NCBI RefSeq assembly: GCF_019175385.1
Contig: NC_083340.1
Location: forward strand, 23,510,336-23,574,335
DNA from: Lycium barbarum
Lineage: Eukaryota > Streptophyta > Magnoliopsida > Solanales > Solanaceae
DNA: 64,000 bases
Direction: 5' to 3'
The notes beneath the pieces were generated by a model. The model saw only the letters and a list, made by a program, of their open reading frames with translations. It did no database searches and was not told the origin of the DNA. A program made the translations under genes and the position numbers. This document shows positions 10,602 to 23,900 of this stretch, in pieces; the first letter of the stretch is position 1; the number at the start of each line of letters is the position of its first letter.

Positions 10602-11553
10602 CAGTGTTTTAAAAGGCGGGGCGTTTTACATACGCCTCGACGAGGCGTAAGCCTCGAGGCACGGGGCGTAAGCCCCATGGGTATTTAATTTTTAGTATTT
10701 CTTAAAATAATATAATTACAATAAATATTTTTAAATAGGTAAAATTACATTAAAAAATAAAAGAAAACTGTAAATAAATGATATATATATATATGTATAT
10801 GTATGTGTGTGTGTGAGCGCGCGCGCGCTTGATCCTCACAAAAAAAATGATCAAAGCCCATTATACACCGCTTATAACTTGTAATTATATATAACATAAT
10901 TTTACAAGTATAAACAATACAATGAAATAAAAGCTATTATGAAATGCAAAAAAATTCTAACATTTTAACTTTCAAACACGGAAAAAAACACAGTTTCTTA
11001 AAACACTATTACTATCATACTATTCATTTTATCTCCCTATAAGCAAATAATCAATAAAATTTATCAATATTACAATTAAAACATAACTTCTTCATGAACA
11101 AAAAATAAAATTATATGATAATTCTGATACATAGGACTTATGACCAATGACAAGTGAAAATGTACAATTCCGCTATGTGTTTTTTTAAAAAAATAAGTGA
11201 TATTCACCCTCACGACGTTCTCAAATAGTAAATATCCAATACTACGACTTGTTATATGAGTTACACCCAATCTTCTATTTCTATAGATGAAAAACTATTA
11301 AGTATCATTATTTTGTTAAACAATTATGAGGGTGAATGATTTTAATTAAGGAATTTAAAATATAATTTGTGTAAGAACTGTTAGGCGAGCCCTGGGCGTT
11401 GGGCGTTAGACGTGTTTAGGGCGTACGGTTGGGCGCTTAGGGCGTAAGCCTCATAGGAACTAAGCCCCGCACGTTAGCCCCAGGGCGTTTTGCCACTGTC
11501 TTGTCCCGAGGCGAGCCCCGGGACGAGTCCTGACACTGTCTTTTAAAACAATG
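10602..11553. mobile_element. hAT-like non-autonomous element, GC-rich ends
   Basis: The ends are CAGTGTTTTAAAAGGCG (10602) and the inverted CATTGTTTTAAAAGAC (11553). The flanks ATCCTATG (10594-10601) and ATCCTATA (11554-11561) agree at 7 of 8 positions, which fits an 8-bp hAT duplication. Both ends carry GGCGTAAGCC-like GC-rich blocks, while the middle is AT-rich with a (TA)n(TG)n(CG)n run at about 10786-10828. No transposase is present. Confidence 0.65.
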
Positions 11554-13977
11554 ATCCTATATAATACTATGTGCTATATATTAGATATTGATGTTTTTGG
11601 CAATGGCATTTAAACTGTTTGTTCCGGAAGGACCCTTTTTTGTATAAGGAACTCATCATACTCAACCACAAAAAATATCTAGTTGTATTTTACTAAGAAA
11701 ACTGAAATTTCAACTCTGCATATTAAAATTCAAAATTCACGTCTTGAATAATCATTCATGACTTTCTTCCATTGACAGGCGATAAAGACATGTTATATGA
11801 CATGTGATCTATGCTTTAAATGTAAAATTCAATATCTTTTTAGGTATTCAATTATTAAATTGAAAAATTACCTGAACATAACATATGTTATGTTTTGAAA
11901 GAAATTTAAACAAAAAAGATTGTGTATAATGAGTACTAATTGTGAATCAAAAAAACCACATACGGCTCAATGAGTGATTAGCCAAAGTATATAGATACGG
12001 CTCAATGTGTGATTAGACAAAGTATAATGAGAAAAATAGTAACTAATCATATATGAAATATATAGTAATAATACCTACAGTACTGATTATTTAATCCTTA
12101 AGAAACAATATAGTTTAAGTACAAGACAAAAATAAACATACTAAAAACACGTTAATTGAAAAATAGCTTTTCGTAATAATATATGTGAGTGTATGCTCTC
12201 TACTTAGTGTGGAATCCAAAAATAAATTTCATGTAAAAAACAAATTAAAGTGAAAATTATTCAATTTTAAAGCCGGAAAAAGAAGTTCTCACTCGTTTTG
12301 GGTGAGGGGAGTGATGGATCGATTAAGTATTGCCTACTCAAGTCTTCTTGCGTCAATCTCCTCCTTAAAATGCAGATTTAAATGATCTTCTATGTAATTA
12401 TATATTGTGAACGAGAGAGGGTAAAAATTTACATGCATGTATCAGGGTATTTACACTAAATTAATAGATGCATGATATATGTTTGTATATTCATTTCTAT
12501 CACTTAATTAATGTATATTTTTACTTTATTAAATCACTTGGTCACGGGAAATTATTGGTCTGGTATCATCTTGTGCAAGTAAGTATTTATCATAAAAGAG
12601 GTTGTGTATGTAAAATAAATTTTCATTTTAGCAAACCAAGAGAGATTTATTTACTTTTTCTTCAATTTTGCTCTTATCAATTATCATAAGTAACTATTTT
12701 CTAAACTTATTAGAGTACTAATAGTCAAATTTGATTTTCCATCACATAATTTATATGAATAACTTAATAAATAATTTTTTTTTAAAAGGAAAAAATCATG
12801 AATACTTGATTATTCAAAGGGAATGGAGGGAGTACTATTACTTCATTTCATAAATTATTGCTAGCTACTCAAGCAATCTTCAAGTGGAATGGGTATCTAC
12901 ACCCATCCCAGGACACAACATGTTCGTTAATATTGTCCAAGCAATTATTCTACTGATTATAATGAGACACTCCTCATTCTAACAACAAATCAGTACGTCT
13001 ATGCTTTTTGAAGTTCAAGGAAACTGTGACTCCATTCTGACCAATGCAAGTTTATTTCATTAAATTATAATTTCACGTACTTTAACTCATACTATGTTAC
13101 TTACTTTCTCTTATTTTTTAATATTTCTCATTAATTAAATGAATTATGGTATATGAGAACAAAAATGATAGTTATTACACTATAACACTCGGTGCAAGTT
13201 GGCAGACATCTACACCCATTTTAGGGCATGACAACTCCGTTGACTCTTTCGAGCAAAAGTAGGATTTAACTTCTTTTAGCGTATATTGCTTTTTAGATAA
13301 TTATATTATTCACGGGTAATGCTCCGGAGACCAATTAATATTCAAATTTTAGTGTTTTTAGAGGGTCATGACTTATCAGTGAATTTAGTTTTCGGAGGTT
13401 TTTATGTTATATTTGTGATTCATTTTTTTTCAAACTATATTGATTAAAGAATTAATTAGTACTAGCTTGTTATGTTAAGCTTATTAACAATCATTAGCCA
13501 GCAAGACCGGGATTCACTCAACGAAAGGCCCAATTCGAATTCCGTTTATGTACAAAAATATCCTCTTGGATAACTTACATAATCTCAATTACTAATCCTT
13601 TGTGTATCTTGGTTGCACTTGCCATTCATTGGTTATTAGCGGCATCCCGAAAACGTTTGGATCGAAATATGACTTCAAATTAAGTTCCAAATTAGTGGAT
13701 GCTGCCAAGGAAAGCGACGATGCCATACACAAAAATGTGTAACGTGTGGTCACTGAGTCGTCGTAAAAAGGAATATACTGTTTCACGCATATGATCCAGA
13801 GGAAAAAGGTTTTGTTTCCACTGAGCTAAAATAATATGTTGATGTCTCTAGTAAACAAAATTATTGTTTAATAATACAGATTGAATGTCAATCACGTCCC
13901 ACCCAGTTTGAGAGTGTGACATGACTGTCATTCTTCTTTACTGAAAATGATTTTTTGTCCATAATATAGCATATTAG
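11554..13977. other. intergenic, no gene recognised
   Basis: AT-rich, with only short unsupported frames. 12780-12835 ends in GGAATGGAGGGAGTA, a decayed Stowaway-like end. Two loosely similar blocks containing CATCTACACCCAT occur near 12890 and 13207. A 64-residue minus frame at 13592-13786 has no recognisable motif. Confidence 0.5.
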
Positions 13978-14316
13978 GATAGAAGGATAGTAAGGCTAGT
14001 AGGTAGTCTCACTTATTCTTTCGCACTAGTGATCGTAGTTTTGCTCTATCGTTTATTGCCCTTTGATTTCTGCTTATATTTGTTGGGTCTTGTCTTTCCA
14101 GATTGTTTTATCATGACTTCTTCACTCTTGTTATTTGTTATTTTCGCATTACTCTGATACGCTTGTCCGTATCTGACTCTTTTGTCTTGTTTTCTCTTGA
14201 GCCGAGGGTCTTTCGGAAACAGCCTCCTACCTCCCAAGGTGGGGTAAGATTTGCGTACACTTTACCCTCCTCAGACCCCACATTGTGGGATTTCACTGGG
14301 TATGTTGTTGTTGTAA
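13978..14316 (+). mobile_element. RTE-type LINE 3' end / TS-SINE tail module
   Basis: The 3' half (14195-14316) carries GAGCCGAGGGTCTTTCGGAA, a GCGTACACTTTACCCTCC block, AGACCCCACATTGTGGGAT and a (GTT)n tail. Tobacco TS SINEs share this module with RTE-type LINEs. The pyrimidine-rich sequence upstream looks like LINE 3' UTR and has no tRNA-like head, so a truncated LINE is favoured. Confidence 0.55.
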
Positions 14317-15358
14317 TATAGGAGAAAAGGGTCAAATGATCTATTACCACTTAGGACTAGAAAAGGTTTTTTAAGCAAGCTCTTTCATTGGCTGCAATAG
14401 TGGGTGATTTCATCACATGGATTATAAAGAACAAGCCCCATATTGTGTTGACAGTAAGAATTAGCAAAAAGGTTGGAACACACATTTGACAAGCCAAATA
14501 GACCTTCTTGAAAAGTAATACCTCAATAGGTATTGCTTTGATTTGGATGTTTCTATTTTATAAAAAAACTTCTAGGCAGTGATTTCCTTTGCTTTCACCC
14601 CAGTTTTTGCCACAAATATTTATGTCATTTGATCATTTCCTTTGCTTTGACCTCTTTTTTCCTTCAATGTTTTATGTCATTTGGTTATTTCATTCTTGAA
14701 AGAGTTTGATTTCTTGTACCATCGTTCAATTAATAGTAATTATATAAAAAATTTACTTTTCTTTATTTTATAATAGAAAAGTTACTCAACTAATAGTAAT
14801 TATTTCATAAAGTCATTTTTCTTTATTTTGTAATAAAAAAGTCACATAACTATTACTATCATTTCTCTACAAAGTCATTCAACGAATTCAGGTGATATTT
14901 CCGATAAATATTGCTAACGTGGGAATTTTTCAAGCCAATTTTTTTTAAAAGTAAGAAGCTATCCATTTTAACTAATCATTAAATTGATGTCATCACACAA
15001 GTTATTACCAAAATTAAAAGTTCAGAAATTTATGGGGTTTTACATTAGTAACCGATTTCCTTTTATGATCACATGAATTACTCCCATATGACATGTGCAC
15101 TACTTTTTACAATTGTAATTTTCAAATATTATTTTTGAAGTCATTTATTAGGAATTAAAAAGTTACTCCAACATGACATGTGCCATTTAATATGACATAG
15201 TTTGTAATTTATTTTTCACCGCTATAACTACGAGACGTCTTCACGCACAATCGTTGAACTTATTTTGTTGAAATACATTTTCTTCCTAAAGGCCTCAAGC
15301 AGTATAGTGCATTAATTTCATCTCCGCCTCAAACAAATATATAGTACTAATGTTAGCA
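14317..15358. other. intergenic; possible promoter region of the hairpin locus
   Basis: AT-rich, no coding frame. 14700-14880 contains repeated AAAAAGTCA(C/T)-like blocks. The last part leads into a TATA box at 15359. Confidence 0.4.
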
Positions 15359-15368
15359 CTATAAATAG
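15359..15368 (+). promoter_or_regulatory. TATA box of a putative hairpin transcript
   Basis: CTATAAATAG is a canonical plant TATA box. It is followed about 30 bp later by a CA-containing pyrimidine stretch (GGTTCACATCTTCTC), a plausible initiator, and about 140 bp later by the first hairpin. No protein gene starts in the next kilobase. Confidence 0.4.
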
Positions 15369-15508
15369 AGATGAAGTCAAATCATTGGTTCACATCTTCT
15401 CTTTAAGATAAAAAAGGTTTTCAGGGACTCTCTTGGTACCAATACGGGGAGTAATTTGTGCGGGACGACAATCTTTCTGATATTAACTCTGGGTACTGCT
15501 TGACGCTT

Positions 15509-15592
15509 AGATGGACTAAATATCAGCATCACCATATATACTTGAAAGCGCAACAACTTTCAAGTGCGGTGATGCTGATATATAGTCCATCT
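15509..15592 (+). ncRNA. candidate small-RNA hairpin 1 (84 nt)
   Basis: The arms AGATGGACTAAATATCAGC... and ...GCTGATATATAGTCCATCT pair over about 25 bp with one mismatch. A small asymmetric internal loop follows, then a 9-bp stem (ACTTGAAAG/CTTTCAAGT), closed by an 8-nt loop. The geometry resembles a plant microRNA precursor, and it lies downstream of a TATA box. It matches no mature microRNA I can recall. A very short inverted-repeat element remains possible. Confidence 0.35.
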
Positions 15593-15741
15593 CCGGCGCC
15601 GAGCAATATTCAAGTTAATATTAGAAAGGTTTCCATCCTGCACAATTAACGAACCCTTGAAAGGAAGCATTGTACTTATTATGTTCTTGGAGTGGTAGCC
15701 CTGATCCAGAAGCTACTGCTGATTGATACTTAGAAAATAGC

Positions 15742-15878
15742 AAAATTTCAACATATAGACCGATACTCTTTTGCCCGAGATTGCTAGTGAATTTCATGAT
15801 ATTTAGCTCAGCGGAGCATTTAATTTCATGAGGTTTACTAGCAATCTCTGGCCGTATGGGTCTATAAGTTGAAATTTT
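15742..15878 (+). ncRNA. candidate small-RNA hairpin 2 (137 nt)
   Basis: The arms AAAATTTCAACATATAGACC and the inverted GGTCTATAAGTTGAAATTTT pair. An internal loop follows, then a second stem (AGATTGCTAGT/ACTAGCAATCT) and further partial pairing around TTTCATGA. It sits 150 bp after hairpin 1 on the same putative transcript. It could be a young MIR gene, a hairpin-siRNA locus or a palindromic duplication. Confidence 0.3.
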
Positions 15879-16368
15879 ACTAATTGTCAATTTCCTTCAA
15901 AATCACTATTAGGCGTGTTGATAACCCTTTCTCGAGATTTAATTGTTGATAATAATAAGGATTCTTTTGTTTGGTATTTTTTTTGGCAATCTAATAAGGA
16001 TTCTGCATGAAAACTGTTTTTTGGTCTAAAATGTAGGCGATTGGTTTTGTGGGGGAAGTGCACTGATAGCCGATTTCGGCACCCTGTTTAAGTTATAGCC
16101 ACGGTGTACAAATTTTTACAAGTTTAGCAACTTCATAATCAACTTTTTAGACAAGTTGCTTGAGGTTTGGCATATTTTTTGTGCAAGCAAATTTTCGACA
16201 AACTCCACCAGATGTTTTGCTTCTCAAGGCCAAACTTCTTTTGAAGTTTTTATTACTAATATCTGAAGTTTCATACATATATCGAAATTAAGAGTAATTT
16301 TTTGTTGTGAATTATTCTATAGTGTGAACATTGTACTAGAGGATTCTGTGGATTATTCTATTGTTAAA

Positions 16369-16412
<44 letters not shown>

Positions 16413-16738
16413 CGCCAAACCGCCTCATTTTTCCAATATGTAAATAGACTTAAATAAGAGTTTTTACAGAAATGTATGAAAATAAATTCATGTTTACCAT
16501 AACTACCAATATTATTTCACTTTTAGAAAATAGCAACAAAAACATATAGAACCTCCAATAAATCCTACAAATTAGGGATTTTGTCTTATCTTTTACACAA
16601 ATCCTAGCGGCCGATGTCCCAATCCACCTGCCATCTGCCGCTACCACTGCTTTATCGTTGCTTCACCGGAAAATCCTGGAGCTTCTCTCCTATAGCTTTT
16701 TTGCTTTTTTTTTGTTGTTTTTTCTTCAAGAAAGTTTT

Positions 16739-16769
<31 letters not shown>

Positions 16770-17368
16770 GGGATTTCTCACTCATGGCTTCCACAACTTC
16801 TTCTCTCCATGTACGCTTGTATATTATCATATATTTGTATGTCATGTGTATGTCAATGTATACAATTGACATATGCAGGACATATTGTAATATACATAGA
16901 CATACACAAAATATATAGTGATATACACACTTGTCGTCGTGTGTACTCATATTTTGTGTGTATACCGCATGTATAGTGTGATACATAGGATATATAATAA
17001 TATATACTAGACATACATTTATTCCACCTTCAAACCACCATAACCACTCCATGATCTGAGTAGAGGATGATGAAGTTAAGACGGCGGCAAGAGTTGCGAA
17101 TGGGGATGGGTCGGCTAGATAAGTCCTACTGTTCTAATTTGTTATACTGTATTATGAAAAATGTTAGTATTATGTTTGAGTAATTAGTTTAAAGTATGCG
17201 AAAAAATGTTTTTATAATACCATTTTGTGTTAAGAATTCATCACCAACTTAATTAATATCTAAGATATTTCATGAAGAATCTAAAATAGTTAGAGTTGTA
17301 GTGAATTGGGAGGAGCACTCTAGAATTCTCATTCTAGAGTGATTCTAGAAAAAGATATATAAGAATAG
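15879..17368. other. intergenic with simple repeats
   Basis: An (AT)n run lies at about 16373-16411, and a T14-G24 homopolymer junction at 16735-16772. 16800-17000 is rich in TATAC/GTATG blocks. No coding frame is supported; long apparent frames here are homopolymer artefacts. Confidence 0.55.
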
Positions 17369-17538
17369 AGGCGGAGCCAGAATTTGAAGCTTGTGGATTC
17401 GGGATTCTAATTCGTTTACGTTACAGGGTTCTAAAACAATTTATACATATTCAATGAATTTCTCAAGACAAATACAGGATTTAGACCAAAGTTACTGGGT
17501 TCGGCTGCTACCCCGACTACCATGCTAGCTCCGCCCCT
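17369..17538. repeat. short inverted-end repeat, GGCGGAGCC type
   Basis: Begins GGCGGAGCCAGAATTTGAAG and ends GCTAGCTCCGCCCC. This is a short Solanaceae intergenic repeat of about 170 bp with GC-rich inverted ends. Confidence 0.55.
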
Positions 17539-17949
17539 GTTAATAGGAATATTCTAGAGAAAGTTTGTAAATATCTCTCTCATTAGATCATTCCGTCTCC
17601 ACCTAAAAATAGAGGTGGCCATTTGTGTTGCAAGCAAGAGAATATGAAGTGCTCAAGCAAGTAATAAGTGAATACTCAAAAGAGAAGTGTGACAGAAATA
17701 ATAAAATTCAAAGTTGTGCCCCACGATTTTCAACAATTTGATCTTAAAGGCTCAATATATAGATACATAAGCCTTATGGGGATAAATATCCACACAGAAT
17801 AAGATGCAAGACGAATCCATAATACCATTTCAAATGTACATAGAAATGCAACAAACAAGTTCTCGCGCAAGGCATGCTACCACCTGATTGTGGCAACATC
17901 AGAATAAAACAAGTAAAAGACATTTTTTCTAACTTAATTAGAATATAGC

Positions 17950-20900
17950 TTAGGCACTCTTGATAACTACATCTGGTTCATAGTTTACTGCTGGCCCGCC
18001 TTTAAAATCTTCTGTTTCTTCAAAGTAATCCTCCCGAGCATTATTAGCTAGCATCAAGCAAACCAACCAGAAGAGGGCAGAATCAAGAGACAAAAAGGCA
18101 CCGCCACCAAGAAGACCAGTCTTGGCAGTTGGGCATTCTGTTTGCAAATTGTGGTGTATGTTCCGCGTGATATGAAGTTGCTCACTGATTGTAGGCCACA
18201 ACAACAGTGCTGCGGCTAAACCAGTTGTACCCCTTTGATTTACCAGCAGAAGATCAAAACCAAACGAGTCAAAGCAAAATAAGATAAACAGAATTGAAAT
18301 AAGGTAAACGAAAATGACTAGAATTTCTTCTTCCGCTCGCCCTCCCTCCAAAAAGCAATGTGGATATAGTGGGAATAGTCCATTTACCAGTGGACATCAA
18401 AATCACTAAAGAGCTAATGCGAGGCGACTGAGACACAGAAATATAAAATGAGATATTCATGTAAGGAGGATATCTATGATACATGACATCTATGTCTTTG
18501 TTCTCAAGCCTTAATATATTTAAACCTTAGGAAACTAAAGTAAACTGTCTTTGCAAGACACCATAAAAACACAAAAAATTTAGAAAGTTCAATCTCTTTT
18601 TTTTTTTTCTCAACTACCATGCTGCTTAAAGGCTTTGAGTAGTTTGCTGTCAGATAGATTTGCAAGACCATCATCACACTACCAGTTTTTCCATCCATAA
18701 CTTTGTTTCACGCATTATCTGACTACAGATTAGCATCATACACTAACTTCAGAATATTCAGGTCAAAATTAATAGTCATTAGAAGTGCTTTCTATCCCTG
18801 ATTATCTTTAGCAGAGGTCCTTTTCTTTCTCAAAGTCAACTTCCTGACTTGTTAGTCAAGCTTTGAAGTCTCTACTTTATTTGGATTTATGGGATTATTG
18901 AAGAAGCAGGGGTTTCTCATCATTAATAAACTTCTATTGCCTTCTTCTTTTCTATTCGGGGTAACTAATGAACTTCTATCTTTTAGGGGAATAATAAGCA
19001 TCTCATATGCCGTCCCAGTCGTCTTAAAACTAATTGTCAAAAAGCTTTCTCTGCATTTTGTTCCAGGTGATTTCCTAGAGCATCTTTACGCTCACATATG
19101 TAATAAAAGTTGTATATTTCCATCTTATTCATCCATTGAGATTTCCAGCCGGTTAAATCATCTTGCAAGTCGATGTTAATAGACGCAACATCAGCTCAAA
19201 GTTTCCCTCTGAAATTTAGTTAGCATGTAAACTATCCTGAAGTACGTGAAAATAGCAAAAGGGATAGGCTATCTATTTAGTTCGTATATATCACACACGA
19301 AATAGTAGAGAAGTGAAATATACTTACAGAGCAACATTGAGGAATACAACAAAAGTAGTGCTTCTCAGCAGAATAGCCTGAGGAATTGATTTCCCTTTAT
19401 ATGGGTGAAACAAAGACGAGAAGCCAGCCACAGCAGATGCAGCAAGAAAGATAACAGACAAAAAGCCTAGGGCAACAGTTGGATCAGATCGATATTTACA
19501 AATAACAGCCCCTTTTCCTGGTATTGCGGTTCCAGCTGCAGGCTGCAACAAAAGAACACTAAGTAAATCCAAAATGACACAAGGAAAAATAACAGAAATG
19601 GGACATACTTAGAAAATATCTTGTTGCCATGCTTCTAACGAAATTTAGAAGGTAAAGCGTTTATATGCTTCCATGTGTAGTTCTTTGCAATATACGAAGT
19701 CTTGTAGTGTTATATTACTCAGAAAAATATTGCCACGGTCTAACAGACCACAAATACGGAAGTGAAAAAAAAAAAAAAAATTCCAAACTATTATACTAGT
19801 TCTTCACGCTTATCTTATGGTTATTATTATAGGTCCCCTTTAGAAATTTAAGGGAAAACCTCCAAGAAAATGTCATCTAGCTCTGCATGCATCTAGACTC
19901 TAGTGTTGGGTCCATCTCATAATTTGAGGAAGAAAACATCTCCCTCATTTTAAGGAAGAAAACAAGGAAGAAAACATTTCCCTTGTTTTGAGAAAGAAAA
20001 CATATTCCTTGTTTTAATGAAGAAAACATCTTCCTTGTATTTGGCAAATTATCAAGTATTTGCTTGAGTCACAAATGACATCAATAGGTTCATTTCATCC
20101 CTATAAATAGGGAAGCTTTCTATCATTTGTAGCATCACCAAGAGCAAGAGAGAAAAACAGTAAGGAAAACACTTGAGTGAGATATAGGTATTAAGTTTAG
20201 GATTGGTTTTTTGTAATAGTTGAGTGTGAGAGTTGCTCCTCCTATTGTAATTCTGTTCCGGTTATGAATAGAAGACTTTTCCAATCCTAACAAGTGGTAT
20301 CAAGAGCTTGGTTAATCTTCCAGGCCAATCTTTTAAAGATTCGTAAAAATTTTAGTAAAAATTTTTGTCCCAAAATTATGCTCTGAGTATACCATTAGAA
20401 AGATCTCGTTCCGAGGATTCCGAATATATATTTTTCGGAATTTTTCGACCACCGGAAGGCCTCCAAAAGTCCAGTCAAAGTTTCTCTATCCACCATCGCC
20501 GCCGCCGCTCCGCCACCTTCCGGCCACCAGCTCGCCGAAGAAGACGACCGGAGAAACCCGATCCGACCAACCCGTTTTGTCCAGACCAACCCGTTTGACC
20601 AGAACCAGATCTGGTTAAAGTCTAATTGCCACATCATCCTTTTGTTGACTCTTTCAACCAACCAGTGGTTAAACTGGCCCGGTTCGGTTTGAATTAGTGC
20701 AGCCCGGTTCACTCTGTTTTTGTCCGGTTTTTAGATTGGTCAGACCGGTTCCCTAGGTTTTCGACCATTCCGGATTCAACCGTGAGTCCCGGTTTGCCTG
20801 ATTCTGCTTCCACAGTCCAGTACAAGCAGATTAGGTGCACTTTATCATGGAGAAATCATCATCGGATACCATGATTCCGCTAACATCCTCAAATTATAAC

Positions 20901-23900
20901 ATGTGGAAACCTCGTATGGAGGACTTGTTAAATTTGAAGGATTTAGCCGAGCCGCTCGAAAATAAAGGTGTCAAACCCGACAAGAAGACAGACGAAGAAT
21001 GGGCAAGAATGAATAGGAAAACGGTCGTACAAATTCGATAGTGGATTGACCATAGTGTATTCCATCATGTCGCGTAGGAAACGAGTGCTTACAAACTTTG
21101 GGAAAAGCTTGGGAGCATGTACCAAGCAAAAACGGCTCGAAATAAAACATTGTTGATGAAGCGATTGGTAAATCACAAGCTTCGTAGCGGTACCTCTGTC
21201 ACAGAACACACAAGTCAGTTCCAAGATCTCGTGAACCAGCTAAGTGCAGCCAAATGGGTTCTCAAAGATGAGGAGCAAGCAATCTTGCTCCTAAGTTCTC
21301 TACCTGATAGCTGGGAGACTCTTGTCGTCACTCTCAGTAATTTCGCCCCCAATGGTAAGATGACCATGCAGATGGTCACGGACGCCTTAATAAACGAGGA
21401 ATCGCGAAGAAAAGAAGTCGGGGTAGATCAATCATATGCCCTTGTTTCTGAAAATAGTGGACGCAACGGAGGTAGAAGCGGAGGTAGAGGAAGAGGTCGA
21501 GGCAAAGGTAGAGGTCGAGGTCAAAGTAGAGGAAGATCTCAAGTTCGAGGGAGATCACGAGAGCGGGGAAAGTCCGTCGATACCAACACTTGGTTCGAGG
21601 GCTATTGTAACTACTGTGGCAACTATGGCCACAAGAAGGTGGAGTGTCGAAAGCTTAAACGGGAGCAGCCTCAAACTAACCAGAGTTCGAGCAAAGAAGA
21701 TGGTGAGACCACGGTCACCGTGTCACCAGACATTGCACTTGTTACATGCGGAGAGGAAGCATGCCTACACGTGGGCACAAATGATATTGAGTGGGTGATT
21801 GATACTGCTGCATCATTCCATGCCACTCCACACCGAGATTTGTTCAGTACTTATAAATCTGGAGACCACGGCGTTGTGAAGATGGGCAACACCAGTTTCT
21901 CGAGCATTGTTGGCATTGGTGATGTGCACATAAAAACCAGCAATGGAAGCTCACTTGTGTTAAAAGAGGTTCGTCATGTTCCGGATCTGAGATTGAATCT
22001 GATCTCAGGAGTAGCTCTGGATCGACAGGGGTATGGAAATCTGTTCAAGGATGGTACGTGGAAGCTGTCCAAAGGCTCTATGGTTATTGCTAGAGGACAT
22101 ATTTGTGGTACTCTTTACAAAACCAATGTAAAGTTGTATCGACCGAGTCTCAATGCAGTTGAAGAAGAGACATCGCCAAACTTGTGGCATAGACGATTGG
22201 GCCACATGAGTCTGAAGGGATTGACGACTTTTGCAAAGAGAGAAGCCATCTCAATAGATAAATACGTAACTTTGGATCCCTGTGATCACTGTTTATTCGG
22301 GAAACAACATAGAGTTTCTTTCAGTTCCACCAGAAAGAATCGTTCCGAGTTGCTGAGCCTTGTCCACTCTGACGTGTGTGGACCCATTGAAGAAGAATCT
22401 CTTGGTGGTAGAAAATACTTCATGACATTCATCGACGACGCATCACGGAAGGTTTGGGCTTATTGTCTCAAATCGAAGGATCAAGTATTCGATCGTTTCA
22501 AGACATTCCATGCTATGGTAGAAATGGAGACTGGAAAGAAGCTGAAATGCCTCCGATCCGACAATGGAGGCGAGTACACTTCCCGGGAGTTTTTGGCATA
22601 TTGTGCTGAACATGGGATTAGACATGAGAAAACGGTGCCACGAACACCACAACATAACGGTGTAGCTGAAAGAATGAACTGCACTATTGTTGAGAAAGTC
22701 TGATACATGCTCAGTATGGCTAAACTGCCAAAGCCATTCTGGGGCGAAGCTGTTCTGACAGCTTGTTATCTTATAAATAGGTCACCTTCAGTCCCATTGA
22801 ACTTTGAAGTTCCAGAAAAGATATGGTCTGGGAAAGGTATTTCATATTCTCACTTGAAAGTGTTCGGGTGCAAGGCATTTGTGCATGTATCCAAGGAGTT
22901 GAGGCAGAAGTTTGATCTCAGATCAACTCCGTGTATCTTTATCGGCTATGGAGATCAAGAGTTCGGATACAGGCTGTGGGATCCCGAAATAAAGAAAGTG
23001 ATTCGAAGTAGAGACGTCGTGTTCCATGAAAACCAGTTTCATGAGTGTGCTCCAACAGTCAACAAACAACGAAGTTATCATGCTCCAGATGATGTCCCTG
23101 AATCACCATACATTCCTTTCAACAACGAGGAACTTCATGATAATGTCCATGATGAACAAGAAAACATTGATCCGGCAGATGTTGATGATGATCAAAACGA
23201 AGAAATTCTTGAGCAGGGGGAGGCTTCACCCCAAGACGCAGCTGGAAATAATCAAGTTCGACGTTCTTCACGAGGGTTAATCCCTCAAAGGTCATACTCG
23301 CCAACAGAATGGATCTTTCTTACAAGCGAGGGGGAGCCAGAGAGCTTTCAAGAAGCTCAATCTCATCGTGAAAAATCCAATTGGCGACAGGCCATGGAGG
23401 AAGAAATGAATTCTTTACAAAAGAATCAAACATATGAGTTGGTGAAACTTCCTCCGGGAAAGACGGCCTTGAAGAACAAATGGGTCTTCAAGCTCAAGAA
23501 AGATGCTATCGGAAATATCGTGAAGTACAAGGCAAGGCTCGTAGTCAAAGGTTTCCAACAGAAGGAAGGAATCGACTTTGATGAAATTTTTTCGCCGGTT
23601 GTGAAGATGATGTCTATCCGAGTGGTTCTCGGATTGGTGGCAAGTATGGATCTTGAACTTGAGCAGATGGACGTGAAAACATCTTTTCTGCATGGTGATT
23701 TGGAGGAAGAAATATACATGGAGCAGCCCGATGGTTTCCAAATCCCAAAGAAAGTGCATCTCGTTTGCAAGTTAAGGAAGAGTCTCTACGGTCTCAAACA
23801 AGCCCCAAGGCAATGGTACAAAAAGTTCGACTCATTCATGCTGAAACATCAATACAAAAGAACAACTGCAGATCATTGTGTGTGCTTGAAGAAGTTCCCC

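Noticed and set aside
13592..13786. 64-residue minus-strand frame as a gene
   Set aside because: No recognised motif, no promoter or splice context, and a length expected by chance in AT-rich DNA.
14046..14350. Overlapping frames on both strands
   Set aside because: They fall in the LINE 3' UTR/TS-tail module and change with the strand; none has coding character.
15509..15592. Resemblance of GATGCTG in hairpin 1 to miR172
   Set aside because: Only a short core is shared. The 5' part of miR172 (AGAATCTTGAT) is absent, so it is not called miR172.
16614..17052. Open frames with poly-Gly or poly-Pro stretches
   Set aside because: They arise from translating the T14-G24 homopolymer and have no motif. 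The same applies to 45579-45837 and 53245-53667.
21436..21798. Second plus-strand frame inside GAG
   Set aside because: Glu/Val-rich sequence produced by shifting the Arg/Gly-rich nucleic-acid-binding stretch of the copia GAG; not a separate gene.
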